DNA from: Cristatella mucedo
Taxonomy: Eukaryota; Bryozoa; Phylactolaemata; Cristatellidae
Assembly: GCA_009760855.2 (NCBI GenBank)
Contig: WPIO01000001.1
Coordinates: forward strand, 23,756,001 to 23,820,000
Reading direction: 5' to 3'
DNA: 64,000 nt
The notes below the pieces were generated by a model. The model ran no database searches, had not been told where the DNA came from, and saw nothing but the letters and a program-made list of their open reading frames with translations. Positions 46,908-59,290 of this stretch are shown piece after piece. A program made the translations under genes and the position numbers. The first letter of the stretch is position 1; each line of letters opens with the position of its first letter.

Positions 46908-48814
46908 GACTAGTCCCTCAAGGGCAGCTACCGTGCTTCTGGAGAATGGCAACCCAGCTTATGGTGCAGCTGCATAGGCAAGTCAAGCAAGCTCAATAGC
47001 TTCAGCGATGTTGCTGCATCATCAAATGTTTAATCGTAAATGACAGTGTATAAGTTTCTTTGAAAGATTAAGACTTTTCTATGTGGAGCTAAAAAGGCTT
47101 CTAAGTAGCACACATTCCGTGAGCATTCTGTCGTTCAACATCAGTTTCCAGAGCTATTTTTAAATGGGATGAAAAAACTTTTAGAATTGCTAGAGAGATT
47201 AAGCTGGTTTTAGACATGCCCAAAGAGACCTCTGAATAAGAAGGCTGTTTAGAATATATATCATACGTTGCATATTATATATTATATTATATTATATATT
47301 TATTCATACTCCTTGAATATAGGTGTCAAGCACTTTTTAGTGAGTCAAAAAGGATTTCCAGGAGGCGCATTCATAAAGCAGCTTCGGGCTTTTGGGAAAT
47401 TGTAAATAACAAGTTTTAGCTGGGCTAAAGAGCCTCTGCAGGCATATTTTAAAGAGAAGGCCTTGTGCCATTTCCATCAGATGCAGGTTTAGCCTCCCCT
47501 GTGGCAAAACCCTGGCCAGAGACCAGATTACACACACGGGAATCATTGCTAGGCAGTCAAACACATTAGGAAAGCATACGGCTGTGCAGCTTGAGTAGAT
47601 GGCGGTAGATCTAACCCAAACATCCGTATCTTTCTACACTTCTATGATCTACCACTTGTCTCAATTCGAGCTTTCAAACATGACTACTGTAGCTAGATAA
47701 ATGTTGCCCAACATTGGCTTCACGAGTTTGTTTTCACGGCTATAATTATATCAGGCTGATTGTCATTTTTTTAGGGCCACTGGAGGACATAAATTGGTGA
47801 GTTCACTGGAAGCAACAAGAGCTGGTAGCCTGTTTCATTCACCGAAGCAGCATTCTGCTGGTGCAAGTGAGCAGGTGATCATGCGTCATGACTAAAGCAG
47901 TGCATGGCACAATATTGCGAACGCAGGTGAAGCGGCCCCTGAACTTAAGTCCTGTGCCACTAACGCATGTAACAGTCTTAGCCCTTGGAGGCGCTGGACG
48001 GATACTCGCGGGCCTGGCACCTCAAAGTCCCCCTAGCGAATCGTGGGAGCCACACCCATACGCCCTGATGAGCCGACAATAGCAGAGCACGTCAGCAATT
48101 AAGAGCACTCACTCATACGTTAAGTTCGTTCAGGATACCGACACTTCAACACAATAAGCCGTGTCAGGTGATCACACACGTCCAAACTTTCAATGTACAG
48201 TTGACGAGACTTTGGGTTAGTCAGTACCATTGTCAACAGCACCCGGTCAATATACCTAGCAAGCCAACAATGATAGGCATAAATTTATCAGGAGATCGGT
48301 TTAAGTTCATAGGCTATTAGTATGCGATATAATTTCGTATTTTAGCTGAATGCGAATGAAGTGCCAACTTGATTTATTTAGTATAATTAAACTCTAATGA
48401 CTTTCAATGAGAGACCAAGAAGAGATCTTGCCCATTCAACTTCAGCAGTGGCTGCCATATGCCCCAACAACAAGGCAAGTGCCGTGGCTGGTCAGAAAAT
48501 TTGTAACAAGCATTCAAAGAGTAATGTTTTTGGTAATGCTGGAGTTATTATACATCGGTTTTGGAAGAGCAACTATCAAAGAGTGCTCTGCCAGTGGCCA
48601 GTCAATGCTTGAGTCTCATGTCTTTTCCCAGCCATTCTTGCATGTACTGTCTGTCCCTCAGTACCTTCTTCATCTCCAGTCTTCCATCAGCCATGGTATT
48701 CACTTTGCTAAAACGTGTCGCACTCGTAGAGATGGTGTAGCTCCTGGCGCTAACTCGATCCGGGCTAGGAACACCTTCGCTGCTGATGAGTGCACGCAGC
48801 TAGTGAACAACCTC
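46908..48814. other. Unassigned stretch
   Basis: There is no recognised gene. A 160-codon frame at 48407-48889 runs into the following SINE and shows no known domain. An AT-rich tract lies at 47270-47300. Confidence 0.4.
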
Positions 48815-48968
48815 ACCTCGACCAAGGTCAAGGTGCATGTATTTAATGACCACGCCAACCACGGGGTGCAAGCCCCATCGCAAATATGAATCTCCTAAAC
48901 AGAAATTAAGAAGCATCTGAATATAAATTAAGTTCTCACATGGAGCTATACAAATGAATTATATTTAT
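48815..48968 (+). repeat. SINE-B copy, diverged
   Basis: It has GACCAAGGTCAAGGTGCATG, the B-box remnant GGGTGCAAGCCCC, and the tail AAGCATCTGAATATAAATT, AAGTTCTCACATGGAGC and TATACAAATG. Confidence 0.7.
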
Positions 48969-49045
48969 CAATGAAAAAGTACGGCTGCAGTTCGTCTGCA
49001 TAAAAATGAAAGCCTAGATTGTGCTTAGCGATTATATCGGGTTAA

Positions 49046-49125
49046 GCAGTGGTGATGGCCGTAAAGGCTATTCTGTCGCTGTACAAAAGAGGCTGTTAAA
49101 TCAGTTAGTATTTCTTTATTTCAAG
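49046..49125 (+). repeat. SINE-A, 5'-truncated copy
   Basis: Only the 3' half remains: AGCAGTGGTGATGGCCGTAA, TTCTGTCGCTGTACAAAAG and GGCTGTTAAATCAGTTAG. Confidence 0.8.
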
Positions 49126-49139
49126 AGAGAGGGAATATA

Positions 49140-49780
49140 GTTTGCGAAAAGAAGTTGCTCTTAGGCGAATCCTTTAGGCATGCCACACCTCAGAGGCTCA
49201 CTGGATATCCGTTTTCTATTGACATTTACTTAGTGAATTTTCCCACTGATATAAAGCCTATGCAATAATAGTACATTACTTGTAATCCCTACATGAGCCG
49301 ACAGGAGCTCGAGAATTTGGGGATCTATGGAGTAAAATCTGCCGAGAGATCCAGCAGAACTACCAGAGACTTAATCTAAGTCGGCACCACTGAGAAAGTC
49401 GTTATATATTTGAAGCACTGCTGACTATGTGGAGCGATTTGCTATAAATACTGACTAGAACTTACATGATATGTATTAAGTTTTGATATAAGAATTTAAA
49501 TGTTCTGACACTGCTCGTTCCATTGTCTTTTATAAGAATAACAACAGGGAGACTATGTGGAAGCTGGTCAAGTTCTCCTGATCACTGTTGACCTCTTCAT
49601 AAGTTGCCTGGCAACAGCCTCTTTGAAAGATGCTGTGATAGAATCTGGGGCTAGGCTTGTCCTAAATAGCTCGGATCCACCCTTAGAAATGTGCCACGTT
49701 AAGTGCAGACACTTCAATGTCATTTTGAAAAGAAAGGCTCGGACATGGATCTTGCCAGGTTCATATAATGGTAATAGTAA
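49140..49780 (-). mobile_element. LINE family 3 fragment (reverse-transcriptase region)
   Basis: It shows the same minus-strand layout as 16490-16830: the 49330-49400 part matches 16510-16560, and 49558-49640 matches the entry motif region at 16720-16820. It is old and broken. Confidence 0.6.
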
Positions 49781-49860
49781 ATCTTCTTCCAGCTTATGTA
49801 AAGTACCTAGAAAGAGATCTAGTTCTCTTGCAATGCTATATTTAGATGTGTGTTTTTAGT
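49781..49860 (+). mobile_element. L2-type LINE tail
   Basis: AAAGTACCTAGAAAGAG, TAGTTCTCTTGCAATGC and a short AT-rich end. Only the tail remains. Confidence 0.65.
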
Positions 49861-51095
49861 ATTCTTTTGAAGTCAAATTCTGCTACCACATCTGCAACCG
49901 AAAGCTTAGAAATGCCAGGGCTCCTTTTTTTGCCTACTTTAGGATAGAGTCGTGTCAACTACTTTACATGCCTGTGAATCTTGTGTTCCACATGACCTAT
50001 TCTCTGTATATAGTGAATGTGCCAACTTCGTGTTTCTGAGCTTTCGGGCAGTTTTCTCTCCTTATACAGTCTTCTGTGATACCAACAACCTAGTAGTAGG
50101 GTGGCAGCTTTTGTTTCTTGCTCACAACTAATGCACGCATCGAGATGGTCAGCACGGCAATGCTTAGAATGACCTCACAAAGCCAGTAGCTAGTAGTGGG
50201 CCGTGCACATTTGTCAAGAAAATCGTGTGCATTGTGCCTCTAGTCAGCTGATTGATCGCAGGGTGACACTCGAAGGCTTGCCCAACAGCCGACAAGCTGT
50301 CTGGTAGCAAGGCGTGCGAATAGCTCCTGGACGAAGAGCATGCTGACGTCAGGCACACTGAAGATACAGCTAGAGCGTCGGCTAAGAGTCTTTGCCCCGG
50401 TCATGCAGCTGGCGGTTGCTACTGAAGCGCGAGCAGACTTTGAACGCTGACCCGATCTCCTCGTGGAACATGTCACTACTGATAGATGGCTGTTTAGCAG
50501 AAAAGCAGCTCCCCCGACCGGCAAATGCAGGCTACGGTGGCTACTGCCCCCTCCTAGCTAATTGATAATTGATACCTTACCCAGACTGACCCCCAGATTT
50601 ACCGAGAATTTCAGGCGGTGAGTGGGCCACCTGTTCAGTTGGCTGAGCACTCACTCCACTTCTGACTTAACAAGTTGAACCAACGAGCAGAGCAGTTGCT
50701 CAGCAACGGCAGTCCGAGAGTACTGCAAAAACGTGAGAACTGCACCACAACAGCCTATCGGATAGGGGTGGATGAAGTGTCTCATGCAGTAACTGCTTGT
50801 CAGTGGTGCAAGGCTGCATTCGTGGCACGGTGAAGAAGCGCCCCTAAATGCGCAGCTCTCGAGGTTTAATTTTATGAAGTCTCTGCGTGCTAGGGCACAG
50901 TAAGAATTGAGCCAGTAGGGGCAAGATCGTGACAATGACAGAGGCAGCCAATCAAACCAGTGATAAAAGTGGGCGATATGTGGCTTGCCTCTCGGCACTC
51001 CTCTTTGTGACGGTCCAAAGTGGACTAGGGCCCGATGGGCTCTGCTCTGCACATTGCTCCACTAGCAAAACTTTGACCAAAACTATGCAGAAATG
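49861..51095. other. Unassigned stretch
   Basis: No known repeat or gene is seen. Frames of 94 and 133 codons on the minus strand (50240-50524, 50651-51052) have no recognised domain. Confidence 0.4.
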
Positions 51096-51435
51096 TGAGA
51101 TGGAACTCCCTCCCGACTTGCGTCAGAACATCCCCTGACTTAACCACATTTAAAAAGAACTTAAAAACACACCTATTTAGGACAGCATTTAGTGGGTCCC
51201 TGTGATTCGTCCTTCATGTGCTTATGCGTGCTGACACTGTGCATGCTGCCACTAACCACATTTGCATGCTGACCCTGTGCATGTCACCCCTAACCATGTT
51301 ATTCGTGTTGTTTGTTTATCAAGCATGATATAACTCACTATTCATTTGCATTTCCCTTTGCAGCAAATGTAAAGCGCCTAGAAAGAGATTGAGTTCTCTG
51401 AGGGAGCTTTATCAAGTGTATTATTATTATTATAG
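51096..51435 (+). mobile_element. L2-type LINE family 1, 3' end
   Basis: It starts at the last coding codons (GGAACTCCCTCCCGACTTGC), continues through the 3' UTR (CATGCTGACCCTGTGCATG) and ends with AAAGCGCCTAGAAAGAG and (ATT)n. It is 5'-truncated and young-looking. Confidence 0.92.
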
Positions 51436-51989
51436 ATAGGCAGACTTGGCTAGTACACTCGGTAATATGACGAATGACAGCAGCAGCAACCGTCGTAAGT
51501 GGTTACAGTTTCCAAGCAATCTTGAATATTTTGGCGAACCTCGTACAGAAGCTGCTTTCTCTATGTAATGAACCCCTTGGTTAAATCGGCGATTCTTTCT
51601 AAGCCTTTTAAAAATAATAACTGACCCACACATCTAAACTGAACAATTGATCGCTGTATGCACGACCACCGTATGATCTGGAAATGTAATTGCCTTTCGA
51701 CTAGGATTCGATGCCAATACTGAAATATAGGTTTACAGAAATTCAACGTCAAGGTTTGCACTGGAACCTTCAAGAGGCTTCTGGATCTCGAAGACGTTGT
51801 GAGCATTAGCGCTTGGGCAGCAGCGAACTGCGATTGAAGTCAATTGGTACAGAATGCTGCTCTTAAAAACTTTTAGATTTTACGTCGCTATCGCGACTGA
51901 AAGCAATAGATTGTTCAGCTGGATAGGATAAAAATCCCACTAGCTAAAATGAAACATTTTTTAGCACCAGATATTGAATTTTGTTAGTG
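51436..51989. other. Unassigned stretch
   Basis: No gene or repeat is recognised. Confidence 0.4.
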
Positions 51990-52712
51990 CTCTTATGGCT
52001 ATCGCCACGGCTTGGCTCCTTCGTACCAAGCTGAACTGCTGCATCAATTTCAGCCTGTTTAGTGCTGTAATAGTCAAGTGCTTACAACTGGTGCAAAACT
52101 CTGCAGCTAGGCTTGCTTGTCATGCGCCTCACAGTTGCCACATCATTTCACTTCTGGCCGACCTGCACTGGCTCACAGTCAAGCAACGCATCGATTTTAA
52201 GGTTTTGTCACTCACTTTTAGGTCCCTTCATTCTTTGGCTCCAGCCTACCTATCAGATCTACTGCCCCATCCGGCTAAGCATCGTACCACTCGCTTTTCG
52301 GAATCAAATTGTTTACCTATACCTCGTATAAACCTCAAATCCTTTGGAGACCGTGCCTTTAGTTTGTATGCTCCCAAAGCTTGGAACTTACTCCCGACTT
52401 GCTCCACACCTCCTGACTTGACCACATTTAAAAAGAAACTAAAAACGCACCCATTTATTGCAGCTTTTAGTGGGTCACTGCGATTGGTTCTTTATGTGCT
52501 TATGCGTGCTGACACTGTTGCTTGCTGCAACTAACCTTACTTGCATGCTGACCCTGTGCATGTCACCCCTAATCATGTTTTCTTGTTGTTTATTGAGCAC
52601 GTTACTACTGACCATTCGATCGCGTTTCCTTTGCAGCAAATGTAAAGCGCCTAGAGAGACATTGAGTTCTCTGAGGGCACTTTATCAAGTGTGTTATTTT
52701 TATAAATTAAGC
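51990..52712 (+). mobile_element. Chimeric LINE: family 2 head joined to family 1 body
   Basis: The first part (about 51990-52063: ATRLAPSYQAELLHQFQPV-like) belongs to family 2. From 52070 the sequence is family 1 (LQLVQNSAARLACHAPHS, LHWLTVKQRIDFKVL, FGDRAFSLYAPKAWN) with its 3' UTR, hairpin tail and AT-rich end. One open frame runs from family 1 into the 3' UTR. Confidence 0.8.
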
Positions 52713-52784
52713 GTTTTGGCATGCGCATGTTTCAGTTATCTTTTGTGTGCTTACATGATATTATTAATCAATTAACATCCTTTC

Positions 52785-52868
52785 TTTCCAGCATACGTCA
52801 ATTGTCTAGGCAGATATTTAGTGTTCTTAGATTACTATACAAATGTCTTATTAACATTATTATAAGTA
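52785..52868 (+). mobile_element. L2-type LINE tail, diverged
   Basis: TTTCCAGCATACGTCAATTG, TCTAGGCAGATATTTAG, GTTCTTAGATTACTATAC and (ATT)n. This is a faint tail relic. Confidence 0.5.
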
Positions 52869-53749
52869 TCATGTCCGGCCACAGATGCCAGCCTTATGTT
52901 TCCGGATGGAACGAAAATGGAACAATTCAAAAGCAAGTGACCCAGTTACTCTTTTCTTAGCCCTCTCTTTCCATCAGATAATTGAATGCACACCTAAACT
53001 GTATCGAAGTAGCTGAGGTACCATTTGATGTCAGTCGTCGCAATGATAAGGCGAGCTGTTTTGCTACGTTCTCGCTTGTGTGAGTTCAAATATCATGTTG
53101 AACCGTTGCTTTTTAAAGCTTCTCGCCGCATAATTACCGCCAAAGACTTGAGTTCAAACTCTTCATGCGCCTTTCCGGATGTTTTACTGTCCTTTGCCGC
53201 CAACACCATGCTCGTGCCAAGGCTGGCTAACTTGTCCTCGCCGCCTCACCAATAAAATCCCAAGCAATATGACTTGCGAAAGACAGCTGCAAAAGTACCC
53301 TCAGCAATTATTTTATCCCTGACATCAAAATTTACACCAGAAGACAGAGAGAATATATGAAGATGAACTCATTTTACGGCAGACGAAAAAGCAGATGTCT
53401 GTGAGCCGACAATGCCTATAATCTGTGGTTAATAAACTACTAATAATAGACTACTATTCCCAGCTTCGGACACGGTGATCTAGGCAAGGCCATCCTCAAA
53501 CTCCGACGACACTCGTAAACCACTTTGCTTTAAATATCCAATACGGTGCAGTTCTTTGATTTTTTTTTCTAAGTAATAGCTGTGATGTGAGCTACAGGGG
53601 TGTACTTGCGTGAGACCAGCACATCACATTCACATTGATTGATTTTAGACGATTGATGATTAACACATTATTTTCTTTGTGCAATCCTATACATTTACTG
53701 GTGGATGGCTTCTACTAAGCCCTCTTGCTCACAGGTTATGGGCCTAATA
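52869..53749. other. Unassigned stretch
   Basis: No known gene or repeat is recognised. It may contain part of the end of the following copia fossil, but no terminal repeat could be paired. Confidence 0.35.
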
Positions 53750-55773
53750 TCCACCTGTGTCGCAGTGTTGGAGAAGTTTAAAAGCGAGGAGTTCAAACTA
53801 TGGGCTGCGAATACGACATTTGCGTTCATTGCCAATGACCTCGAGCGTCGTCTTCGGTAAGGATAAACGGCCTGACAATACCTACATGGAGCGTAGGCGC
53901 GCTTGCCTAGATGAGATCAGCGAAGTGCGGAAGCTTTTGGATAGACGCTCGTCGAGCATGTCATTCGTGGAACTGACGCTATAGGACACGGTACTAATGA
54001 GTCATGACATCACCATAGCGGCGAATGCTAACGACGTTTGGAAAAACTAGAATCGACGCTTGGAAATCGTATGCTTGGAAAGTCTGATTTATAGGTTCTT
54101 TCATCAACAACTGTTTGCGCTGCTTCGGATAACAGACGCCGGCGACGTGATTGACTTAATCAGGCGATGGTGCTCTCGCTTCCGTTAGTTGCTTCGGAAG
54201 AGAATGTCCCTGAAAAACAAGCGGCTCGTTGCTTGATGCACGAACTGCAGCAGTCCTTGCAATCTTTCATTATTGCGTTAGAAATGCACCCAAGCTAGGT
54301 TCCGTAGCCTGGGTCGGCTGTAACATTATACGGCCAACCAAGGATCACCGGCTACGCCAAGCCGGGATTTTTACGCGAGGCCACATGGCCACTTATTCTG
54401 GGCATTCGGTTACCAGGTGCGGTCGGCCGAGACGAGGGCACGCGGAACGTCCCGTTAGCTCAGCAGCCACATCCCGAACGATGGGTAGCTGGCGTTCCTC
54501 AACCACGCCGTCAAACACGAAAGGCTGCGACGAACCACTGCCCGAGCGCGGCTGGAGATAAACACCGTCGCTGTTATGGCTTGTACATTCCGCATTCCCC
54601 TGTAGCACGATGTTCGTAGCCTCCTCCTTACCGAGCTGGAGCCTTCGGTGAGCTGAGTTGTGCCGCGCTACCAAGTCTCGTTACGCAGCCACAGTAGTCT
54701 CGATTGGTATTTGTGTTGATTGCTGACTCGCCTTTCAAGATTGCTCCGGCTTTATTTCCTTCACCTCAGGAACATTGCTCCGGCTCGAGAGCGTCCTCCC
54801 ACTTTTGCAAGGCCAGCTCCGTTGCTTCCGACTTTCACCATAGCCGAAGGCAACTAGCACCCCTAGTAGTACTGTTTAGCTCCCCCTTTTATTGCTGGTG
54901 CATGCGATATTGTAATAAAGAGGCTTAATCAAACTGCCGCTCGTCTGGCCGTGGCCCCGAAACAGCGACGTGGCAGCGGGCGGTATACCTGGAGGTGGGT
55001 GGGGGGGGGGTGCTCGGGCTGGAAGTAGCCTAACCCCACTAGTCTCGGTTACAGAAACAAGGAACGTGCACGGTCCAACGATTGACTGACCCACAACTAA
55101 ATTTATAACGAACAGCTTGAGAGGCAAAAAACACATTGACTCAATTATTGTTTCAAAGGATAAGCTTTTGTTGCTACTAGGAAAGCTGATCAAAGCCATA
55201 CTCAAGTACTGCAGAATTGGCAAAGACCAAAATTGACCGGACCCTGCGCATACCGCCATTACGTGGTGCGTAAGTTAGCTCAATGTTTTACCGGAGAAAG
55301 AGAAGCTGGGTAATTCCGAACCTATCGCCGCGGAGTCAGAGGCGTTCATCTGGGTATTTGCCTCTTTGAAATGGCGTTTGCATGAGCTTGATAGATTGCC
55401 TGATAGATTCAGGGGCAATCCGGTTTACGCGTAACGACAGGCAGCGCTTCGACGTCGACGAAATTATCAAGAGAAGCTCACTTATCGGCGAGGAAGAGAC
55501 GCTTGAGGTTGTCGGCGTCGGTGGAGTTCATATCGAGCTAGTTATCATTAGAACAAAGCGGGTTGCTGCGCTACACGGCATGTTACATGTGCCTAAGTTT
55601 CCTAAAAACTGTTCTCGCTGCACCACTGCTTGAACAACTAATACGGCGTCGTTTGTGCGTAGAGCAAGGTCAGCGTCTGCTATGGGCCCAGTGCCCATAG
55701 CAGGCTGGTCAGCATGGCCCCAGCGTCTGTTTATTTCCGTTAAATAACAACGTTTTAGACCTATCTTTTTAGC

Positions 55774-55915
55774 TTAGGGTTTAGGAATTTGGGTGTAGTG
55801 TTTAGGGGTTGTACATTTTTGGGTTTACCGTTTATCTGTTTGATGCTTTCTTTCTTTGCGTTTCAGTTTTTTGGATTAGGGTTTTAGGGTTTAAGGGTTT
55901 GTGCTTAGGTTTTAG
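55774..55915 (+). repeat. Degenerate TTTAGGG-like tract
   Basis: GCTTAGGGTTTAGGAATTTG, GTGTTTAGGGGTTG, GGATTAGGGTTTTAGGG and TTTAAGGGTTTG occur, interrupted by about 60 bp of unrelated T-rich sequence. This is a weaker version of the tract at 39087. Confidence 0.7.
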
Positions 55916-56517
55916 AGAGAAACTGTAAGCAGAGATGATATCTCAAAACGGGTTTATATAACGTAAAAATAGACAGACACTGGCGACAATGTTGCACAGC
56001 CTGCTACTGCTATGGACACTGTGCCCGTAGTAGACACTCACCTGGCTCACTGCACAAACGACCCACAAATTGGCTTCGAGAAGGGCTATCTCGATTAATT
56101 TGATCGCATCAGGGTGAAAAATCGGCCGCCTTGCTCAAACGCGCCTGATGCAGCTGGCACAAGGGGGGAGCTTTTCTACTAAATGGGCACACCTGCGAAA
56201 CCGACTTTTGCCGCAGCTCGCATTGCTTCCGCTAACGATAACCTCCAGCTGGGCCACAGCGGTATAGCCATGCTGCTGAGGGCTGCCTGCAGACACTCAA
56301 AAATAATGTCATGGTTTCTGCCCTGGACTTTCACGCTCAATCACATGTGCCTTGCTTTAAGCAAAGCCTTCATTTCAGGCAAGCAGCAAGCCATACCGAT
56401 GCCAAAAAAGGCGACTCGGTGGCCATCTTTAAGGAATACATAGTAGCGGCTGAAAGCAATCCGTTGAACACATTGTCGAAGCTTCTCTCCTACAATGGCG
56501 GATCGAGGGCGAACTGA

Positions 56518-56650
56518 CTGATATGTAGTGTATCTCCGGCAGTAACCCCTCAAAGCCACAAGGGCTATGTGATGCGTGACGCAGGAGAGGTTCTAACGGC
56601 CACTCAAAGCTTTAGCGGCTTTCCTTCTGTGCGCATGCATGCACGCCCGC
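56518..56650 (-). mobile_element. LINE family 2 tail
   Basis: The minus strand contains AAAGCCGCTAAAGCTTTGAG, the CTCTCCTGCGTCACGCATC region, and GCCGGAGATACACTAC at the end. This is a diverged 3' tail. Confidence 0.7.
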
Positions 56651-57189
56651 CTGGAGAGTGCAGGCATCGCTCGTCAGCTGACAGCACCATGGGCACCAAA
56701 ACAAATTGGTGTCGCGCTTTGGCTGGATGCTGTAGCAACTAGTGTAACTTAAAAATCGCTGACCGCACAACGCAGTGCCTGATAGAACGCCTCACGAGGC
56801 CTTGACTGGAGAGAAGCAGGAAACCTTTCTAATTTCCCTGGTGCTTGCGTTCGACGCTTACGTTCACGGACCAAGTCAGGTAAGGACCAAATTAGCGGCC
56901 AAGTCTAAGCTTTCCCACTTCGTTGGTCATTATCGCGATTGGGATCTAACTGGCTCGCACCTGTATTGCCGTGTAGCGCGCTCGACATGTAGCAGCCGAG
57001 ATGTCCAGCTTACTAAAGCGTGCAAAAGAATAACTTCATGGCTAACGGTTGGTAGGATCTCTGGCTAGTAACGTGCACTGAATCGTGCAGAGTTGAGCAC
57101 ATGAAGCACGCGGAAACAAAAACAGACAAATTCTCCCGGGCGAAAAGAAAGCTGGGGGAGCAGACGCAGACTTTAGCTGCGACCTAAAT

Positions 57190-57990
57190 ATTGCCAAGTC
57201 ATTGAAGCCAGTGACCGAAACCGAAACAGGAGAGTTCCAGACTTTTAGTGAGTACGAACTGAAGGCCGACGCCCCAGCGTTTTAATTCTGGACGAGGAAT
57301 TTCGTGACATGTGGAAGCCAACGAACGGGTGGTACGAGGGCGTATTGGCGGAGCAAGGCGGTTGGTTGGGTAGATAGGCTGGAGCAAGCGAGTGAAGTGA
57401 CCTGCAGGCCAGACTGAAAATCTTGAAGTCGATTCGATACTTAATAGTGAGCCAGTGAAAGTCAGACGTAAGTGATGGAACTTGGTAGCCGAGCACTTTA
57501 CCACTGACCAGACGGGCTGCGGAGTTTGGCACCAGTTACTTATAGACAATTAGAAGAACGGGCAGGAGTCTTCTTCAATAAAGGGAAATTCGCTAACACT
57601 ACTTTGGCGGTCGAATTCCTATTTAAGCAGGCCTTTAATAGGGCGATATTTCTTAGCTATAAGTCGGCCGACTAGAAAATGGAGGCCATGTGCTCATCCA
57701 ATGACAAGTCATTTTTTAATAGAGCGCCAAGATTACGACGTCATTGCAAGATTATGCAAGATGAACCAATCTTGGGTCATCTAGAAATATCGACCGGAGC
57801 TAAAGCAGTTCGTGGCCGTCGTGATCTTAAATTAAGCTTTCCGTCTTGCATAAGTTCTACATTCGTGCTGTGGGAACTGCCAGCAACGGCCGATGCGATC
57901 TGAGCAACATAATTTATACAATGAGGAAAAGAAAGGTCTAAGATATCTTCCCTGACTATAGATAAAATGTCCGCATTTTGCATTCATTAA
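57190..57990 (-). mobile_element. L2-type LINE fragment, decayed
   Basis: On the minus strand there are C-terminal reverse-transcriptase remnants: MPNSAARLVSGK, FHWLTIKYRIDFKIFSLACR, SLHSLAPAYLPNQPP, TLGRRPSVRTH. Upstream (57560-57990) only weak similarity remains. The body differs from families 1 and 2. Confidence 0.75.
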
Positions 57991-58359
57991 GTAAGATTAT
58001 ACCAGTCACGGCAGTACATGACATGGTCAACTATATGGATGGTTTTTTATCAACCGTATTTGAATACAAAATGTCAAGTTTAGCACTTCACACCCTTTCT
58101 ACCTTCGGCTTTTAAATATGCCTTCGCCGTAGACCTATACCGAGGAATGCTTATACTATCTATGTCTGTCACTCTACGAAGCGGCAATCATAAGTTTTCC
58201 ACAGTGATGAGTTTAGGCTGTAGAGCTATCCATTGCATCCTCAAAGCTCAGGTGGATTTCAGTGGACAATAAAGAGAAAGTGAGCAGCTTAGTCAAGAAG
58301 TATAGCTGGGTCATGGATACCAATGTTATACCTAGCATAGAAGTAACAAAATCGATATA

Positions 58360-58362
<3 letters not shown>
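57991..58362. other. Unassigned stretch
   Basis: Nothing is recognised between the LINE fragment and the TA microsatellite. Confidence 0.4.

Positions 58363-58392
<30 letters not shown>
58363..58392. repeat. (AT)n microsatellite
   Basis: About 30 bp of AT repeats directly at the tail end of a minus-strand SINE-B copy. Confidence 0.95.
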
Positions 58393-58394
<2 letters not shown>

Positions 58395-58543
58395 TTTATT
58401 TGCAGAGCGCCTAAAGAGAACTGAATCTGTATCCAGATGCTTCACACGTGCCACAGGGCTCGAGCGAACGACCTCGGTTGTAAAGTGATTACCTTGGCCT
58501 CGGTCGTTAAAGGCGAGCACCTTAACTACTCTGTCCAACCAAC
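58393..58543 (-). repeat. SINE-B copy with the clearest tRNA-like head
   Basis: On the minus strand it has GTAGTTAAGGTGCTCGCC, a CGAGGTCGTTCGCTCGAGCC B-box region, GTGGCACGTGTGAAGCATC, TTCAGTTCTCTTTAGGCGC, and ends TCTGCAAATAAATG. Confidence 0.85.
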
Positions 58544-59095
58544 AAGGACGGCAAGTTACTTTGCCCGGGGATTTCTTAGAGTTGCCTAGCCTTGGACTGA
58601 GATGCAGCAAAAGCTTCTGTGACCGGCAGTCTTCAAATGATAAAAAGGGACAGCACTTTTGTTGTCCCGAGAAGGCATGAGAGCACGACGAGTCCGTAAC
58701 AGATTCAGCTGTACTGAATCTACAGTATTTAACTTACTGATGGCTTATGTACCGAGTAAGATGATGAAAAACATGTACGCACCTTTCCACCTAAGTTTCT
58801 TGGCAATTATCGGCCTTTTAAAAGCAATTGACTTGCCTTGACCTTACTAACATAACACTGGAAAGTCACGATTATGGCCGTCTGGGCAACATCGTGCCCT
58901 TGCTCCTCAGGGCTGGCTTGTCGCTTCTTTTGTGAAAACCAGCTGCTATGTATTGTGGCCAAAATAAAAGATGTGGAAATGATTGAGCATAACAAGGAGA
59001 GCCATTAAAGATTTGCTAACTCCACGCATTACGGAAAATCATCTCTTTTGCTCTATCCCATCATCTCCATTTCTCTCTCCTTCTCTCTGCATGAT
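58544..59095. other. Unassigned stretch
   Basis: There is no recognised gene or repeat. Confidence 0.4.
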
Positions 59096-59290
59096 AATAA
59101 TAATAATAATAATAAAACCCCTAATAAAGCACCCTCTAAGAACTCAGTCTCTTTCTAGGTGCTTTACATTTGCTGCAAAGGAAACACGATCGAATGGTGA
59201 CTGGTATCGTGCTTGATAAACAACAAGAATAACATGGTTAGGGGTGACATGCACAGAGTCAGCATGCAAGTGCGGTTAGTGGCAGTGCAT
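59096..59290 (-). mobile_element. L2-type LINE family 1, 3' end
   Basis: On the minus strand it has a short 3' UTR with the CATGCTGACTCTGTGCATG unit, CAAATGTAAAGCACCTAG, AAAGAGACTGAGTTCTTAG and (ATT)n. It abuts a plus-strand family 2 copy. Confidence 0.9.

Larger units (their letters stand above)
53750..57080 (+). mobile_element. Ty1/copia-type LTR retrotransposon fossil
   Basis: This is a broken, old element in plus orientation. Parts with family resemblance are a gag-like stretch (about 53760-54450), an aspartic-protease-like part (about 55385-55620), an integrase-like start (about 56183-56450) and a post-integrase stretch (about 56775-57010). No reverse transcriptase was recognised and no terminal repeats could be paired, so the limits are approximate. 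It has many breaks and carries later insertions: a LINE family 2 tail (about 56520-56650) and a telomere-like tract (about 55774-55915). Confidence 0.7.

Noticed and set aside
48407-48889. 160-codon frame
   Set aside because: It runs into a SINE-B copy and has no known similarity.
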